Shown: positions 1 through 11,486 of the stretch, in pieces
How positions within the stretch are numbered: position 1 is the first letter of the stretch
How the letters are laid out: each line of letters starts with the position of its first letter
NCBI GenBank assembly: GCA_018806985.1
Contig: JADANN010000004.1
Span: 1 to 64,000, forward strand
Source: Angiostrongylus vasorum
Lineage: Eukaryota > Nematoda > Chromadorea > Rhabditida > Metastrongylidae
DNA length: 64,000 bases
Direction: 5' to 3'
The notes under the pieces: generated by a model
Databases searched by the model: none
The model's input: only the letters and a program-made list of their open reading frames with translations
What the model was told of the DNA's origin: nothing
Translations under genes and position numbers: made by a program

Positions 1-48
1 GGCCGCGTGGGTGAAAAGCACGAATCTTAACCCCGAGAGCACATGGGA
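1..48 (-). tRNA. tRNA-Glu(UUC)-like, truncated by window edge
   Basis: Reading minus from 48, the sequence has a TCCCATG acceptor strand, a D-arm region and an anticodon loop with TTC. The 3' half lies outside the window. The D-arm (CTCTCGGGGTTAAG) is changed from the expected CTAGTGGTTAGG, so it is probably a pseudo-tRNA. Confidence 0.55.
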
Positions 49-160
49 CACACCGCTCTCCATTGCCTGGCATGCTCCTCTGAGACACGAATTATCTCAT
101 ACGAATAAAATATGACGCCACATGTAGTACGAGTCTTTGCTAGCCGCAGAGGAAAATGTA

Positions 161-232
161 TTCCCATACCGTGCTTCGAACTCAGGAATCTTGGGTGAAA
201 ACCACGAACCCTAACCACTAGACCACATGGAA
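161..232 (-). tRNA. tRNA-Glu(UUC)-like, probable pseudogene
   Basis: A 72-nt cloverleaf-sized sequence with acceptor strands TTCCATG and TATGGGA (mostly paired), an intact A-box-like GTGGTCTAGTGG and anticodon TTC in a normal loop. The T arm (CCTGA GTTCGAAG) no longer pairs properly, which argues for a decayed tRNA or a tRNA-derived repeat unit. Confidence 0.6.
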
Positions 233-707
233 TGCACTGCTTTGCATTACCTGGTATGTTCCTCTGCGATACGAATTAACGAATTATCTCATGCGATTAA
301 GGTACGAGGCCACCTGAACTACGAATGTTTGCTAGTGGCTGAAAAAACTTATTACCATGCCGGGAATCGATTCCGGGATTTTCCGCTTTCTTCTGTGAAC
401 ATAAACTTCGTTGGAAATTGTAGTTGTTGCCAGTGGAAAATATGTCTTCGAGTGAGTGCTCGACACCGAGTAATCACGAGCTCAACGTAGAATGAACGAT
501 TTTGTACGAAGTAGCTACGCGGGACCTTTTGACGTTTCTACAGAGCACAATCTCAAATGTGCATAATTAAAACTTCATAACCGTAGTAATGCCACCATAG
601 CGGAGAGTATATTGCGAGAGCTACTCCCCTCACTTCAAAGCATCCTCTTACGTTTTTCTCTCGTTCTTCATTATCTACAATGTTAGCATATTGCTGTCTC
701 TATTATG

Positions 708-980
708 ATGGTGGCGCAGTGGTCGTACGCGCACCGCAACACACTCGTAGAAGCGATCTCCGCGCCCATGGTTCACCAAGGCTTCCATCCCTCCATGGTC
801 GGCAAATTGGCAATAGACTTGTCTAAGGGGATAGAAACACTGGCTCGATACATCGGTAGGCCACCGAGAGTCATTCAATAGGCCAGATATCCATTCAATC
901 ACCTCCAAACGATGGTTAATGAAGAAGAATGTATGGCGCATTCCCCACGGATTGATCTACGCGAACAGCTTTATCCTTTT
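708..980 (+). repeat. SINE1 copy (tRNA-derived)
   Basis: A ~280-bp family found more than ten times in the window. It starts with a pol III A-box-like TGGCGCAGTGG and a B-box-like region near +50. It has a conserved body (tRNA-unrelated; ggtcggcaaattgg and gtctgggagg landmarks) and ends in gagagctttatcctttt, a T-run that could act as a pol III terminator. This copy has a damaged B-box region and lies between the two tRNA-Glu arrays. Confidence 0.8.
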
Positions 981-1164
981 ACTATCATGGTATTACCATT
1001 TCGCTATTGTCGCATTACTATGGTTATGACGGTTTCCATTACCTGTATGGGAATAGATTTTGTTCAGCCACTAGCAAACATTCGTACTTCAGATGGCATC
1101 ATACGTTAATCGTATGAGATAATTCCTATCGCAGAGTAGCATACCAGGTAGTGGAGGGAGTGTA

Positions 1165-1236
1165 CCCCATGTGGTCTAGTGGTTAGGATTCGTGGTTTTC
1201 ACCCACGCGGCCCTGGTTCGACTCCCGGCATCGGAA
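1165..1236 (+). tRNA. tRNA-Glu(UUC)-like, acceptor stem damaged
   Basis: It has the D-arm region GTGGTCTAGTGGTTAGG, an anticodon stem CGTGG/CCACG around a loop containing TTC, and an intact T loop (GGTTCGACTCC). The 5' CCCCATG and 3' CATCGGA strands have two mismatches, so function is doubtful. Confidence 0.65.
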
Positions 1237-1349
1237 TAGGTTTTATTCAGCCACTAGCAAATATTCGTACTTCAGGTGGTTTCGTACCTTAATCGTATCG
1301 AGTTAATTTGTATCGCAGAGGAGCATACCAAGTAGTGGAGAGGAGCGTG

Positions 1350-1421
1350 TCCTATGTGGTCTAGAGGCTAGGATTCGTGGTTTTCACCCACGCGGGCCAG
1401 GTTCGATTGCCCGCATGGGAA
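1350..1421 (+). tRNA. tRNA-Glu(UUC)-like, best-paired acceptor stem of the array
   Basis: Acceptor strands TCCTATG and CATGGGA pair throughout (one G-U). The anticodon stem and TTC anticodon are intact. The D arm has two changes (GAGGCTAGG) and the T stem (CCAGG against GCCCG) is imperfect. This is the copy most likely to keep function, but still doubtful. Confidence 0.65.
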
Positions 1422-1429
1422 TAGCTATT

Positions 1430-3228
1430 GCTCACTGTTCAGCTGTCCTTCGCCCTTGAGGTTGCCCTAGTCGTTAATCAAGATAGATAATTGATTAGTA
1501 GCGTGACGGCTTTCACCTGGCAGCCCATGTTCCATCCATGCCACGAGAACTTGGTTTAGTGAGCATTTTGCCGTACGCTTGATCCCTATTATCATTATGC
1601 TGTGATGTGTGAGAATTCCAGTGGATATGTTTTTGCAGACCATTGACCTGTTTTATACAGATTAATAGGATACCACCCATTCGATGCTCACATTTCATTG
1701 CGAAATCCGTTTATCATGAAAGCTGGCGACACTAGTGTTAACTAAGTTCTGTAATAAAGTGATTTTTATGTATTCGTCAATGAATTTGGTCAATGGCAGT
1801 ATTTCTAATAATAAAGTGGGTGAAATAATGCATCATATTTTATTTGTATCTGAACTTTCACCGTAATATTGGACATGTCTGGTGTGTAACCGAAGGCAGT
1901 GTCATTGACATCCGATAATGTGACATATTGCTAGTGCAGTATTGTTCGTCCTGAAGAATATCAGTTAGATTAGTCCTCGTTCTTTCTTCTCTTTCTTTTA
2001 TCTTCCATTGCTCCGGGTATCCTTTCCGAATCCATGCTTGACGATGGAATTGTCGATTTCTCTTCACCAGAACAAAGCCTTATGGGTCGCGGAAAAACCT
2101 TAATTTTTCTGACATTTAATGCACCTTTGCTATCACATGGAACTCTTAATAACTTTTAAAACAAACATGGGCTTTGACAGTACTTTCCTCCGACTCGTTA
2201 CTTTTCTCAGGCCCGCAGTATTGAATACAGGAAATTTCTGAAAAAGCTGGAATTTGTTTTCTAGGATTTGTTGGTAAATGGAGAAATGAGCAGTTTTTCC
2301 CATACCATTTGCTCTGGTTGCATCTTATAAAGCTCAGGGAATAAGTTTTGACAAATGAACGATGCAAATTGACGCAAATTGGCTACATGAGAAATCGCAA
2401 TCACAGCTCCTGAAATCATAAAACCTGCTACTAGAACATAATGAGCTTCTATTCATAGGATCGATTTTCCACTGCCTTACTAACACCATTACCTAAGTGC
2501 GCTTAAACTCATTCAGTCTTCCATCCGATGAGCAACAAAAATCGTTGCAGCTCACTCATCTCTGCATAAGGTCTTTCCTATGTTAAATGTGTAATGTAAT
2601 CCCATATTTCACATAGCTGGTTTATCCATAATTTGATGCTTAAAATCTTGGCTTATTATTATTTAATGAGACACAATTCGTCCCTTTCTGTGGTCCCATT
2701 CAACAGAACCAGTATCCCCCTGATGCTCCCGCTATGTATCTTTGGTTTGAAAACTCATCACTGACAACTTCTCTTTGACGCTGGACAAGAGGAAACAAGA
2801 AACTTATGAGCTCATAACAGCATTGGTGAAGTAGGGACGTGTTCTAAGAAAAAACTGGATTAGGGCCCACCTTTTTTGACCGCATGGTAACTTCTACTTT
2901 ACCTTAACTCTAGAAGACCTAGACTCCATGTAAACAGAAGGAAAGTCGGTGCGGAACGCTATATCTGGATTGTGATTCTGGGACTATTCTGTTTCACGCG
3001 AATAAGCAAGGAACTTCGGAGCAGCAACCGTAAACCAAAGATCAGATACGCGGCAGTATACGCCAAGATTTCGAAAGTTAGAGGATTCCGAAATATGCTT
3101 CCTAACGCAACCCGGCAAACGTTAGTGATTGGATGGATTACACGGAATGCGTAACGCGTAACACGCGGACTACTGACCAGATGTTCAGACTTCCTAAAGA
3201 TAATGTAGGAAATATGTTATGCACTTGG
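1430..3228. other. No gene firmly identified
   Basis: AT-rich DNA with only short open frames on both strands. On the minus strand at about 2160-2236 an acceptor-like CTTTTTCAG precedes a short open frame (IQYCGPEKSNESEE), a weak exon candidate without linked partners. Confidence 0.4.
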
Positions 3229-3400
3229 TGTCTATGAAGTCAGTGGGTAGAAACAACTCGTTGGGCTGTTCTGCGACAGTACAAGGGTAGATGCCTTACC
3301 AGCAATGCATTTGATGTCTATGAAGTCAGTGGGCAGGAACAACTCGTTGGGCTGTTCTGCGACAATACAAAGGTAGATGCCTTACCAGCACCCTCCAATT
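3229..3400 (+). repeat. Tandem duplication, period 86 bp
   Basis: Two near-identical copies start at 3229 and 3315 (both tgtctatgaagtcagtggg). The second copy, read in one plus frame, gives YEVSGQEQLVGLFCDN and stays open for about 45 codons. The first copy has a stop in the same frame. Its origin is unknown. Confidence 0.7.
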
Positions 3401-3887
3401 ACTTTACGACAGAAGAAATGACGGCAGATAAAGGTGATACTGGTAAATGTGCTCAACGAAGGGAAAGGAAGTAAACACATTAGCTAAACTTCAATATTAA
3501 AGAAAAATCAGGTAAACGCCAATATTGATGACCTTGCCAACAAATGAATTCCATGCTGTATCGTTGTTCTTCATCTAGAGACACTCATTGTCACAGGTGC
3601 CCATCGATGAACTGGAGGCAATTAGAGGTTGTATTTTTTATCACATAGTTGTGAAGCGATTATAACATCACTTTTTTTTAAATATGCAGAGGCACTGCTA
3701 ATTGGTCACTGAAGTCTACTAACATTTTCCCATGACTGATCTCCATCTAGATTGCATAGCAGTTCTTGGTATTCATTCAAGTGTATTTCTTTTTTATTTA
3801 ATGGCCCTTTTTGCACTAACTCACATTGGTTGCTTCATTTCACACATACATTATGCAGCTAAATTAAAAGGTGGCATTACATGTACG

Positions 3888-4290
3888 AATTGAAGACCCC
3901 TCAAACGGTTTACCGCCTCATTGTGGCTGGGAGGTGTTCCTGAGTTTCGCGCTGAGATTTACAGTGGGAAATTCATCCTCCTGGCAGGGTCTCCTAAGCT
4001 GAGAAGGAGTCCGGCATTTCCATAAGGAAGCCTAGCTAAGAGTAAACGAATACCAGGATCCCCACAGTCCTGGTATCAAAGTCGCATGGTGACAAATCTT
4101 CCTCTGATCCACAGGTGCTGCGACTGCCTGTGGTGGTGAAGACTTGGGGCAGACTTTGGCCAGGCTGACCTCGGAAATCCAGGGAACCACAATGGCTTAA
4201 ACAGCAAATCTCCGAAAGATGGAGATTATGTTGGGCTAGCACAACCAGTGCGGTCGAGCCATTCAAGTGTCAAGTATCAAGTATTGAAGA
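3888..4290 (+). repeat. R3 repeat (SINE-like, CAAGTAT-type tail)
   Basis: A ~390-bp family seen five times. Landmarks are ggctgggaggtgttcctg near the start, gcagactttggccaggctga in the body, and a tail of degenerate heptamers (caagtgtcaagtatcaagtat). The heptamer tail resembles the 3' microsatellite tails of LINE-mobilised elements. No clear pol III box was found. Confidence 0.7.
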
Positions 4291-4597
4291 GCAGCTTAAA
4301 CATAAGTTTGTTTTTTGTTTCTATTTCTAGGAAGATAACAAGGTACTGGTTCATATGCATGGATAAAACAGGATGGATATATCAGCACGGATAAAATGTT
4401 GATAAGCTATTTGTTTGGTAACATTATCCTGCGTGATGTACGGATAAGCAAACTCATTCTTCATAATGTGCCGTGGACTTCCTATTTTTGTTCATAATTC
4501 CAAAAAAGACCACTACCAGTTCTCTAGACACTGCAGAAAATGAAAAACAAAAATGCTCGAAGTCTAAAAACTAGCAAAAAAGAGTTTGACCGCCCTT

Positions 4598-7500
4598 TTA
4601 AAACAACAATAAGCAGAGTTCAGTCTTGCCTTTTCCTTTATTTTTGCTCTTTTTTCCATTCTTGGCGCAGTTAGCAAATCCTTGAAATATATTGAAAATG
4701 GACACCTCACAGAGGAAAAAGTGGAACAAACATCACAGATTATGTCTCGACATGGTAGGGAGTACTTTCTGTTCCTACATACTGTCATCCACCTCATATG
4801 TAGCTACCATACATGTCATAGAGAACAGGTGAAATAAGGGGCAAATGTTCACTATCTATTCACGCATATGAACTAAACGGACTTCATAGGGCTGTTTGGA
4901 GCGTCGTTTCCTTCGCACGCTTTCTATGTTTTTGTGATATACTTACATCCATCGTAGTAAAGTTGAATTAGCTCCTTTGTGAAAACTACCCAATATATAT
5001 CCGATGTGCTTTTCCACTTTGATTTAGTTCCACAAAATTGCAACAACTGGCTAACTCTAACAATAAATAGCCATCTGTACGAGGAGTATTAACCACTGTC
5101 ATGTGTTATACACATACCGCTCCAACATCTATGCATTAATATTATCCTCATTCTAATGTAATTATGGTGATCTCAGTTTATCTCAATTCACTCCACTAAT
5201 CCATTGCACCGGTGTTTATTCTCGTTCTGCTCATGCAAAAGAAAATCACCCAACTTTGAAGCTGAAGCCACAGCACACACAAAAAGGTTCGCGTTGAACA
5301 ACATAGGAAGACGAGCATTCTTTACTGAACTACCACATGAAATGGTGCATAACCCGATTTAACTCGCATATCATCGGTTTTATTGAGTCGGAGAATCTAA
5401 CAATTAAACCTTAGGAAAGGAGTTACCTTTTCTTCCTTGTAAATGTGAATGCGAGTCAAGAATGGCGATAGTGCCGTTCTCTCTTTCATGCACTATTAGC
5501 ACGGCTCTCTCGACGATGATCAAAACGAAGAACAATACGGGCAGATGGGCGATGAACTCACTGCAAATTGGCATGAGTATTGCACCATATTCCGTATTTT
5601 ATGTAGCCGTAGTGCTGGGGATAAGTGTGAGAGCATAGATTTTCAGTTTAGTTTCGTTTTATCTCCCAATGTATAAATGCACTAAGTTCCTCCCAAAATT
5701 TGCACGCATTTATAACAACCGTCTACTCGTTGTCTTTATTTCAACAAATATTGTCTTGCTCCTCAAAATAGGAGCTAACCAGCCTCAAAAATGCATGTTT
5801 TCAGGGATCAATTAGCTATTAGTGAGCCATTCATGGAGATATGTAGTGATTTCGTAAAGTAGCATGTAGCTAACTTTTTATTTGCTGTCTACTATAACTT
5901 TTCACGGCAGGGTGTGTTTTAAAATACAACACAATGAAGCTGAGATATTCGCAAAACTTGGACCCCGGGCCAGATCGAACCACGATTACACTTTTTGGGG
6001 ACTTGCGCATACACACTACACCATGGAAGCCCTTGGCTTTTGTCTCAGATACTATGTAGTTATGTGAAAATCTACGGCATTACACAAAGTGGTGAAATAT
6101 GCATGCCTTTTACAAAATCGTAGTTAAGTGAAAGCAATCTTGAAAAGTTTACTTTGAGCAAAATGGTGAAAATGCATAGCAATAAGCCGCCACTCGCTAA
6201 AGCGATGTTTCGCCTCAGTTATTGTTGCGACCGAACCCTCCATTCCTTCGACGTTGTCCTATTACGGAGACACAGTCGTCTGTGTGAAATGAACCGCTCG
6301 ATTCTCCATCGTCTCCCAGCCAACAACCATTCAGTACAAATTGATCAACGTCAATCAATATATTTTCTATCGCCTGACAGCCCAGCATATTGATAGTATG
6401 AAGGATAAAGCATAAAACTGTCGGCGTTTATCAATCCCAGAGAAACGCGCAATGCACTTAACATCACCAAGTACAGTTAGAGTTGATCGAATCATTAGAG
6501 GTGATTGAATGCATATTTGACCTAAACAATAATTCGCGGTGGCCTATTGATATATCGAACTAGTGCTGCTATCCACCCAAACAGGTGTGGTGCTAATTTT
6601 CCGACCCAGGAGAGATAGAAGGCTTGAGGAGTCTGATGCGTAGGATTGAACCTATGTGTATTTCAGGACACCTCTAACCATTGCGCTACACGTGCCCCAT
6701 ATTGAGAGTATATAAAACAAGATAAGCCTCTCACCAATCAATAGCGTGCTGTATGTGCTGCGGAAGAAGTTTCCATGTGACACCACGAACGCTTCTGTAG
6801 TCGATCTCATGAATTACACCGCCAAGAGCCTCTATTCCTTGCGGTATGGTGAACGTGTCGAAAGCAGGTAAGCACGAACTCTTGATACTGCTTCTGAAAA
6901 CAAGGAACCTTTTTTTGCAGACAAGTATTTCACATATGAAATGCTGAGTGATGTGAAGAAACAGTCTCGCAGGACTGTCGATAATCGATAAATACCACAG
7001 CACATTTGATAACTACTATAAGTTTAAGGCAAAAAAGAAATTAATTAAGAGATTGCGGCTGTTAAATTCAATCAACTTGTCAGATTTGCTTAGCTGTCAC
7101 TTGAATCTGTTGTCCTCGCGTAGAAAAAGTTCCCACTCGCGCGCACGTCCCGCTTAGTTAACCATCACTAATCTATCAACACATGGCCGGTTGATCTAGC
7201 CAGTTCCCTCTTAGAGTCTCAAAATGGCCGCACTAGAGTTCACGCATTTAGTAAATACAGTCGATCACCAGACATTTAAAGACCAGATACAGATTTACCA
7301 CTTAATACCTAAGATATCCTCAGTTAATTGTTGCTGCTTGAGAAAAATTGAGGGATGAGGTATCGTAGTTCAACTCATTCAATTTTTGCTGTGTTACCAC
7401 TCCAACGCGTTGTCGAGCGTAGTTTTGAAAGAAAAATGAGTTTCCCATTTAATCAATCCTATGCAATTTTTGCAGGATCTCATCAATCAGTAGTTCTACA

Positions 7501-9763
7501 TTATGATTGTTTTGAAAATATAAAAACGTCGTATTACATGATTCCCTCTACCAAAAATACAAAACTCATCATAACCATCGTTTCGCAGAAATTATGCTTT
7601 GGAAAGTACCTAACAGAATAAAACACCTAAAATCAACAAAGAACAGAATAGACATGATTGTGGATACGGTTTTAGTGTTAATGATGGTCTCTGACCAAAA
7701 AACTAGGCAAAATTTGGTTACCACATGTGCGCGGTTCTTCTACAGTAATAACCCATATCTTCTGACGTAGAAGAGTAAAAAATCATCGAACTTATATATA
7801 GTGATTGTGTAAGAAACTCACTGACGCTTCGCCATTTCGCGGGCGTGAACCGCATTCCCGTCTACGATTGAGTTAGTTAGTAAAGCCAACAGTGACACTG
7901 GAATGATGAGCCCCTGAATAGATTGAAACGATGAATGTTTTCACCACGGCCTCCAAATGTTAAGTACTCACGTTTTTATTAGTATACCCTCGCGACAACG
8001 GCATTTCAGGCAGTCGCATTCCTGACCTAGATATACATTGCCATATTAACAGCTATTTTGCAAAGTTTTCTATTGAACCTGGGTGCCAGTAAAATGATTT
8101 CAATAAAGAGCATTTTTGAATCTGTTAACACAGACAATGGCAGAAGTCATTCCGTCATAGATATTTCATAATTCTTTCGAAGGCTAAACAAAGTATTCAC
8201 TGCATCCTTATCCTTTGGCTAGCAAACAGTGGCTGTCAGAGGATCCACTGAACCGGTGGCGAACCTCCTTATTCTAATAGAATACATTTCGTAGAACAGC
8301 GCATGTGCTCCGTACTTCTTAAACAATTAAACAACTTTAGATATGCGTTGGAAGTGTTCCTTGTTGTCTACCCGCAATGTATTTCGGTATGGTCGTCCTT
8401 GCCAGGATCATCTAACTGAGGAGTTTGAGATTTCCACAGTGAAGCCCAGCTAAGAGTTAACCAGTGTAAAAATCACTAAAACCTGACAGCAAGAGAGTCA
8501 CTGGTAGGCAGGTGATGGAGACCTAGGACAGCTGTACCATACATTCCAGGGAAAGAAAACCTAGTACAACAAGCGTGTTATCCGACAACCAGAGGTTTAT
8601 GCCTTGGATTTCATAACTCTTCCTGATTCCTAAGCAGAGAACATTCAAGTAGTCAAAGTAGTCAAGTGTTCAAGTACAACATTTCTAGCCAAGAGGGAAC
8701 AATAAACTAGTGGTGAGAAATAATCCTTTAAAAAAAGTAATTTAGCACATTAGCGACCGTCGCGCTTTTTTCGAAATTTAGGGAGAATTTTTTTGAGAAC
8801 TGGACGAGACAGACGCGTAGATGAGACGCTGACTTATCGGCCAAGAGGATATACAACCCATCTAGAATGGCATTTTGATTTTGAATTATTTCAAACGACA
8901 CTTACAAAACTGAAAACGAGTTGAGCTTTCTAAAGCTTTTAGCGCAAACAAAGGTAGCCGCGAATGTCAATGAGACTATTCAATGTTTAGTTTTCTGTTG
9001 AACGAAATACCACTTGTCTGATGAATTCGCTACTTCATATATGAGACTACCAAAAATTACGAATAGTTGGATTTCCCACAACCACGTTTCATTGGAATAA
9101 AGGACGAGTAACAAAGCATTCGGGGTTATTATCAATCCCTTAGGGCTGCGTCGTGCATTCAACTCCGTGAAGCATCGTCGAGCTGATTGAAGGCATAGTG
9201 GACAGTGACTGTCCCTATTTAGAATGCACTTGGTCGACATGTATTGAGTTGATTAAAGGGCGCAAAGAATTAAACTTCTCTTGCTGCTAGCATAGACCAT
9301 TAGGTATCATCGCAAATGTGCTAAATACCACTACTTGTCCGCGAATTGCATCAAATTAGCAAGCAATGCACATCTAAGGCCTTCGTTTTAAATCGGAAGT
9401 CACCGGATTTGTGATTCTATTCAACAGATTTGCACTTGTAGCAAGAAATCTTCCCTAAACATCATTGCTAATAAGTCGATTGAAATGAAAAGAGGCTGTA
9501 ACCAACCAACCTATGATACACTCTGGCCATGGCCAGTGCGATAATTGTACAGGCGCTTGATGGCTTTCTTCTGCCGCCGAACCGTGACTGCGAAAGGTGT
9601 TGAGGCAAAGTCCATGCATAAATCCAGTTCTGCAAAAAGAAAACTCCTGTTAAAAAAATATTCGAGAAATTCGAAGCAACTCACATCATAAACCTGAGCT
9701 ACAGACCAGTGATTGTTAGTAGAAGGGTTAGTAGCCGAACGCACTGTGTCGGACTCGGAGCTC
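4598..9763 (-). CDS. Unrecognised multi-exon host gene; possible cysteine-peptidase-like core
   Basis: Five exons chain in compatible phase: 9763-9685, 9629-9511 (55-bp intron between, GTGAGT donor and TTTTTGCAG acceptor), 6893-6735 (TTTTCAG acceptor, GTGAGA donor), 5560-5427 (TTTGCAG acceptor, GTAACT donor) and a tentative terminal exon 4680-4598 with a Lys-rich tail and TAA stop. The donor of exon 2 (GTTGGT) and the acceptor of the last exon (TTTCAAG) are weaker. No start codon was found, so the 5' end lies above 9763. Motifs in order are SACTIIALAMARVYHR, then FTIPQGIEALGGVIHEID, a hydrophobic LPVLFFVLIIV stretch, and NGTIAILDSHSH. A Cys near the N-terminal side and a later Asp-Ser-His would fit a papain-like or deubiquitinase fold, but this is inference; the family is not recognised. 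Repeats (SINE1, SINE2, R3) sit in its introns. Confidence 0.6.
5905..6035 (-). repeat. SINE2 copy, degenerate
   Basis: It has the SINE2 pattern on minus: a tRNA-like head (CATGGTGTAGTG A-box-like, GGTTCGATC B-box-like) followed by a tail containing tttgcgaatatctcagc and a segment near cacggcagggt. It lies in an intron or flank of the unrecognised gene. Confidence 0.6.
6401..6698 (-). repeat. SINE1 copy, degenerate
   Basis: Most SINE1 landmarks are readable on minus: the head near 6698, the middle near 6560, and gttgatcaa/gacagttttatgc at the end. Divergence is high, so it is an old insertion. It ends about 35 bp from the exon at 6735-6893. Confidence 0.65.
6894..8349 (-). other. Intron of the unrecognised gene, no further feature seen
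   Basis: This is part of the ~2.6-kb intron between the exons at 6735-6893 and 9511-9629. The short open frames show no family signature. I see no intact element here. Confidence 0.4.
8350..8680 (+). repeat. R3 repeat, degenerate
   Basis: It starts near ttggaagtgttcctt and has a diverged body. It ends in heptamer-like tail units (cattcaagtagtcaaagtagtcaagtg), matching the R3 family end. Confidence 0.5.
9130..9195 (-). repeat. SINE1 3' fragment
   Basis: The minus strand reads cttcacggagttgaatgca and then the ccctaagggattgataa block, the 3' portion of SINE1. Confidence 0.5.
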
Positions 9764-10384
9764 CTGAAGTATAAAGCACCTTATTAAGCAATATGAGTTT
9801 ATTGACTCGCAACTAAAACGATTTTTAATTCTTAACATAATCGGTCAGTAAAAATGGAAAAAAAGAATTACGGGATCTTAGCGGACCCATGCGGTTCCAC
9901 CCTCTTCATCCTACCGGTCCGACGCAAGCACATCGACATAGTAAGCCGTTAATAGTTAACAACTTATCCCTATCAGTACTATCAGTAAGGGCATAACACC
10001 ACTTCGCAAACAAAATGGTGTGAAAATGTTTATGCTGCGATAAACGATAAAGAGATTCAATACTCATCAATCCCATACCATGCATTTGATTCTAACAGTA
10101 GAGGCGCAGGAATGCACCCATATATGGTATATAAATTGATTTTTAGTCCATTCCCAGTAACTATGGTGGACCACGGTTTTTCCGCGAAATGGATGAATAT
10201 AAAAAAAAGCAACGGCATATAGTCATTTCATCGATGCTATGAAACCGACAAGCAAATACTGAAAGTAACGTTGTTGCGTAGTCAATGAGTTCTTTATTCG
10301 TTACATTTAAGTTGGGAATGTTTCGAAAGCATGGGAGAATAACTCAAAAGAGCGATTTTCTTTAAACCTCCGCATAAATAATCG
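9764..10384. other. Upstream of the unrecognised gene, start exon not found
   Basis: The first identified exon (9763-9685) needs two bases from an upstream exon. No convincing donor in the right phase was found in this stretch. Confidence 0.3.
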
Positions 10385-10402
10385 ATATATATATATATAT
10401 AT
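10385..10402. repeat. (AT)n microsatellite
   Basis: A short run of alternating AT at the edge of the PLE-type inverted repeat. Confidence 0.9.
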
Positions 10403-10409
10403 GTATATG

Positions 10410-10700
10410 TATGTACACATTCCTACAAACCTCCCTTGATGAGCTGGTACGAGGTTGGTGTAAGTTCTCGTTGTTGTTGTTGTCGCTATTGTTCTATGGG
10501 TGACGCTTCGGTGTCTGCCGTGAAAAAATTGCAAAAGACACTAAATAAAAAGCTAACATTGTTTGGATACTGTTCCACAAAATGCGTTTAGGCTCTGAAG
10601 AAGTCGCCGAAACGTCATTCAACGAGCCACAGCAACAACAGCAACAACAAGAGCTGATACCAACGACGCATCAACTCAACGAGGGCAGTTTGCAGGAATA
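10410..10700. mobile_element. Short inverted pair of PLE-type termini
   Basis: The right side (about 10630-10700: caacaacaagagctgata..., gggcagtttgcaggaat) is repeated in inverse orientation at about 10415-10480. The arms flank the degenerate hammerhead-like motif at 10591-10618. The left arm has a matching diverged motif (accgaagcgtcaccc on minus). The arrangement resembles the larger palindrome at 32.7-34.0 kb. Confidence 0.55.
10591..10618 (+). ncRNA. Hammerhead-like motif, stem II eroded
   Basis: It reads GGCT-CTGAAGA-A-GTCGCC-GAAAC-GTC. The catalytic boxes are conserved but the stem II arm is shortened and unpaired, so it is probably inactive. Confidence 0.45.
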
Positions 10701-10705
10701 TATAG

Positions 10706-11486
10706 ACCCTGTATCACCTGTATCACCTGTAGTCCTGTTGATCATCGACTGACTCGAGCGGCCGCCAGTAAATCTTCCATTTTTCCCTGTCGCGTGCAAG
10801 AATAGCCCAGTGGGTTCGGCTCGCTCTAGGGACACGTCGAGCATCATATCTTTCTTTTAGGCTCTTCGTGAGGAACTCTGACCATCGGGTCGGTGGTCTT
10901 CCTGCAGTACGTTTGACATCTCGAGGAATCCAGTCACTAACGGCTGTTGTTCATCGGTTGTCATTCATACGCATTACGTGACCGGCCCACCTTATCTTCG
11001 ACTGTTTGGCGCACAGAACGGCATCTTTGATTTTTCATCGTTGACACAGGTCATAGCTTCGGGATCCCATCCCTTACATGTGTAGAACGGGATAGAACGA
11101 GCATCATCCTTTCGACTGCGCGTTCGATAACGCTGAGTGATCTTTCGTACTGCTTACGCAACGACCAGCTTCTTTTTTGACGCATACGATAGAGCAGTTG
11201 AGTCGAAAAGGTGGGCATGGAGTCGGGTGTTCTTTGTTCTCTTCACTACATCCTCAATGCTCTTGAAAACTCCCAAAGCCGCTTGTTTCCTCAACTCTGG
11301 AGATAAGCCATTCACCATGTTGACTTCCGGACCTAGAGGCAAGTAGCTAGCGCATTTAGAGGCACTTATTCAGCTGAGCATGAACGACCCACACAAAAAC
11401 CAACCTGTTTCTCATGAACATTGTTTTTTTCGAGATTTAGTGGAAGATCAGTCTTTCCACGGGCCTTATCAAAGTCAGCAACTGCT
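10706..11486 (-). pseudogene. RTE-type LINE fragment (3' end), copy A
   Basis: Read on minus, the C-terminal part of an RTE-clade ORF is visible (NMVNGLSPEL, ...YASETW-like and RWAGHVM-like regions, broken by stops). The 3' tail is at 10709-10740 with CAGGTGATA-type units. The copy is 5' truncated and abuts copy B head to head. Confidence 0.8.

Larger units (their letters stand above)
1..1425. repeat. Inverted arrays of ~185-bp units carrying tRNA-Glu-like sequence
   Basis: Units of about 185 bp, each a tRNA-Glu(UUC)-like sequence plus a shared spacer, lie on the minus strand at 1-~400 and on the plus strand at ~1010-1421. The tRNA 5' ends are at 48 and 232 on minus, and at 1165 and 1350 on plus, so spacing is 184 and 185 bp. 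The spacer carries the same landmarks in both arrays (an element reading ccactagcaaa, and catacc followed by a gtagtgga-like stretch). A tRNA-derived SINE copy lies between the two arrays. The minus array runs off the left edge. Confidence 0.75.
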
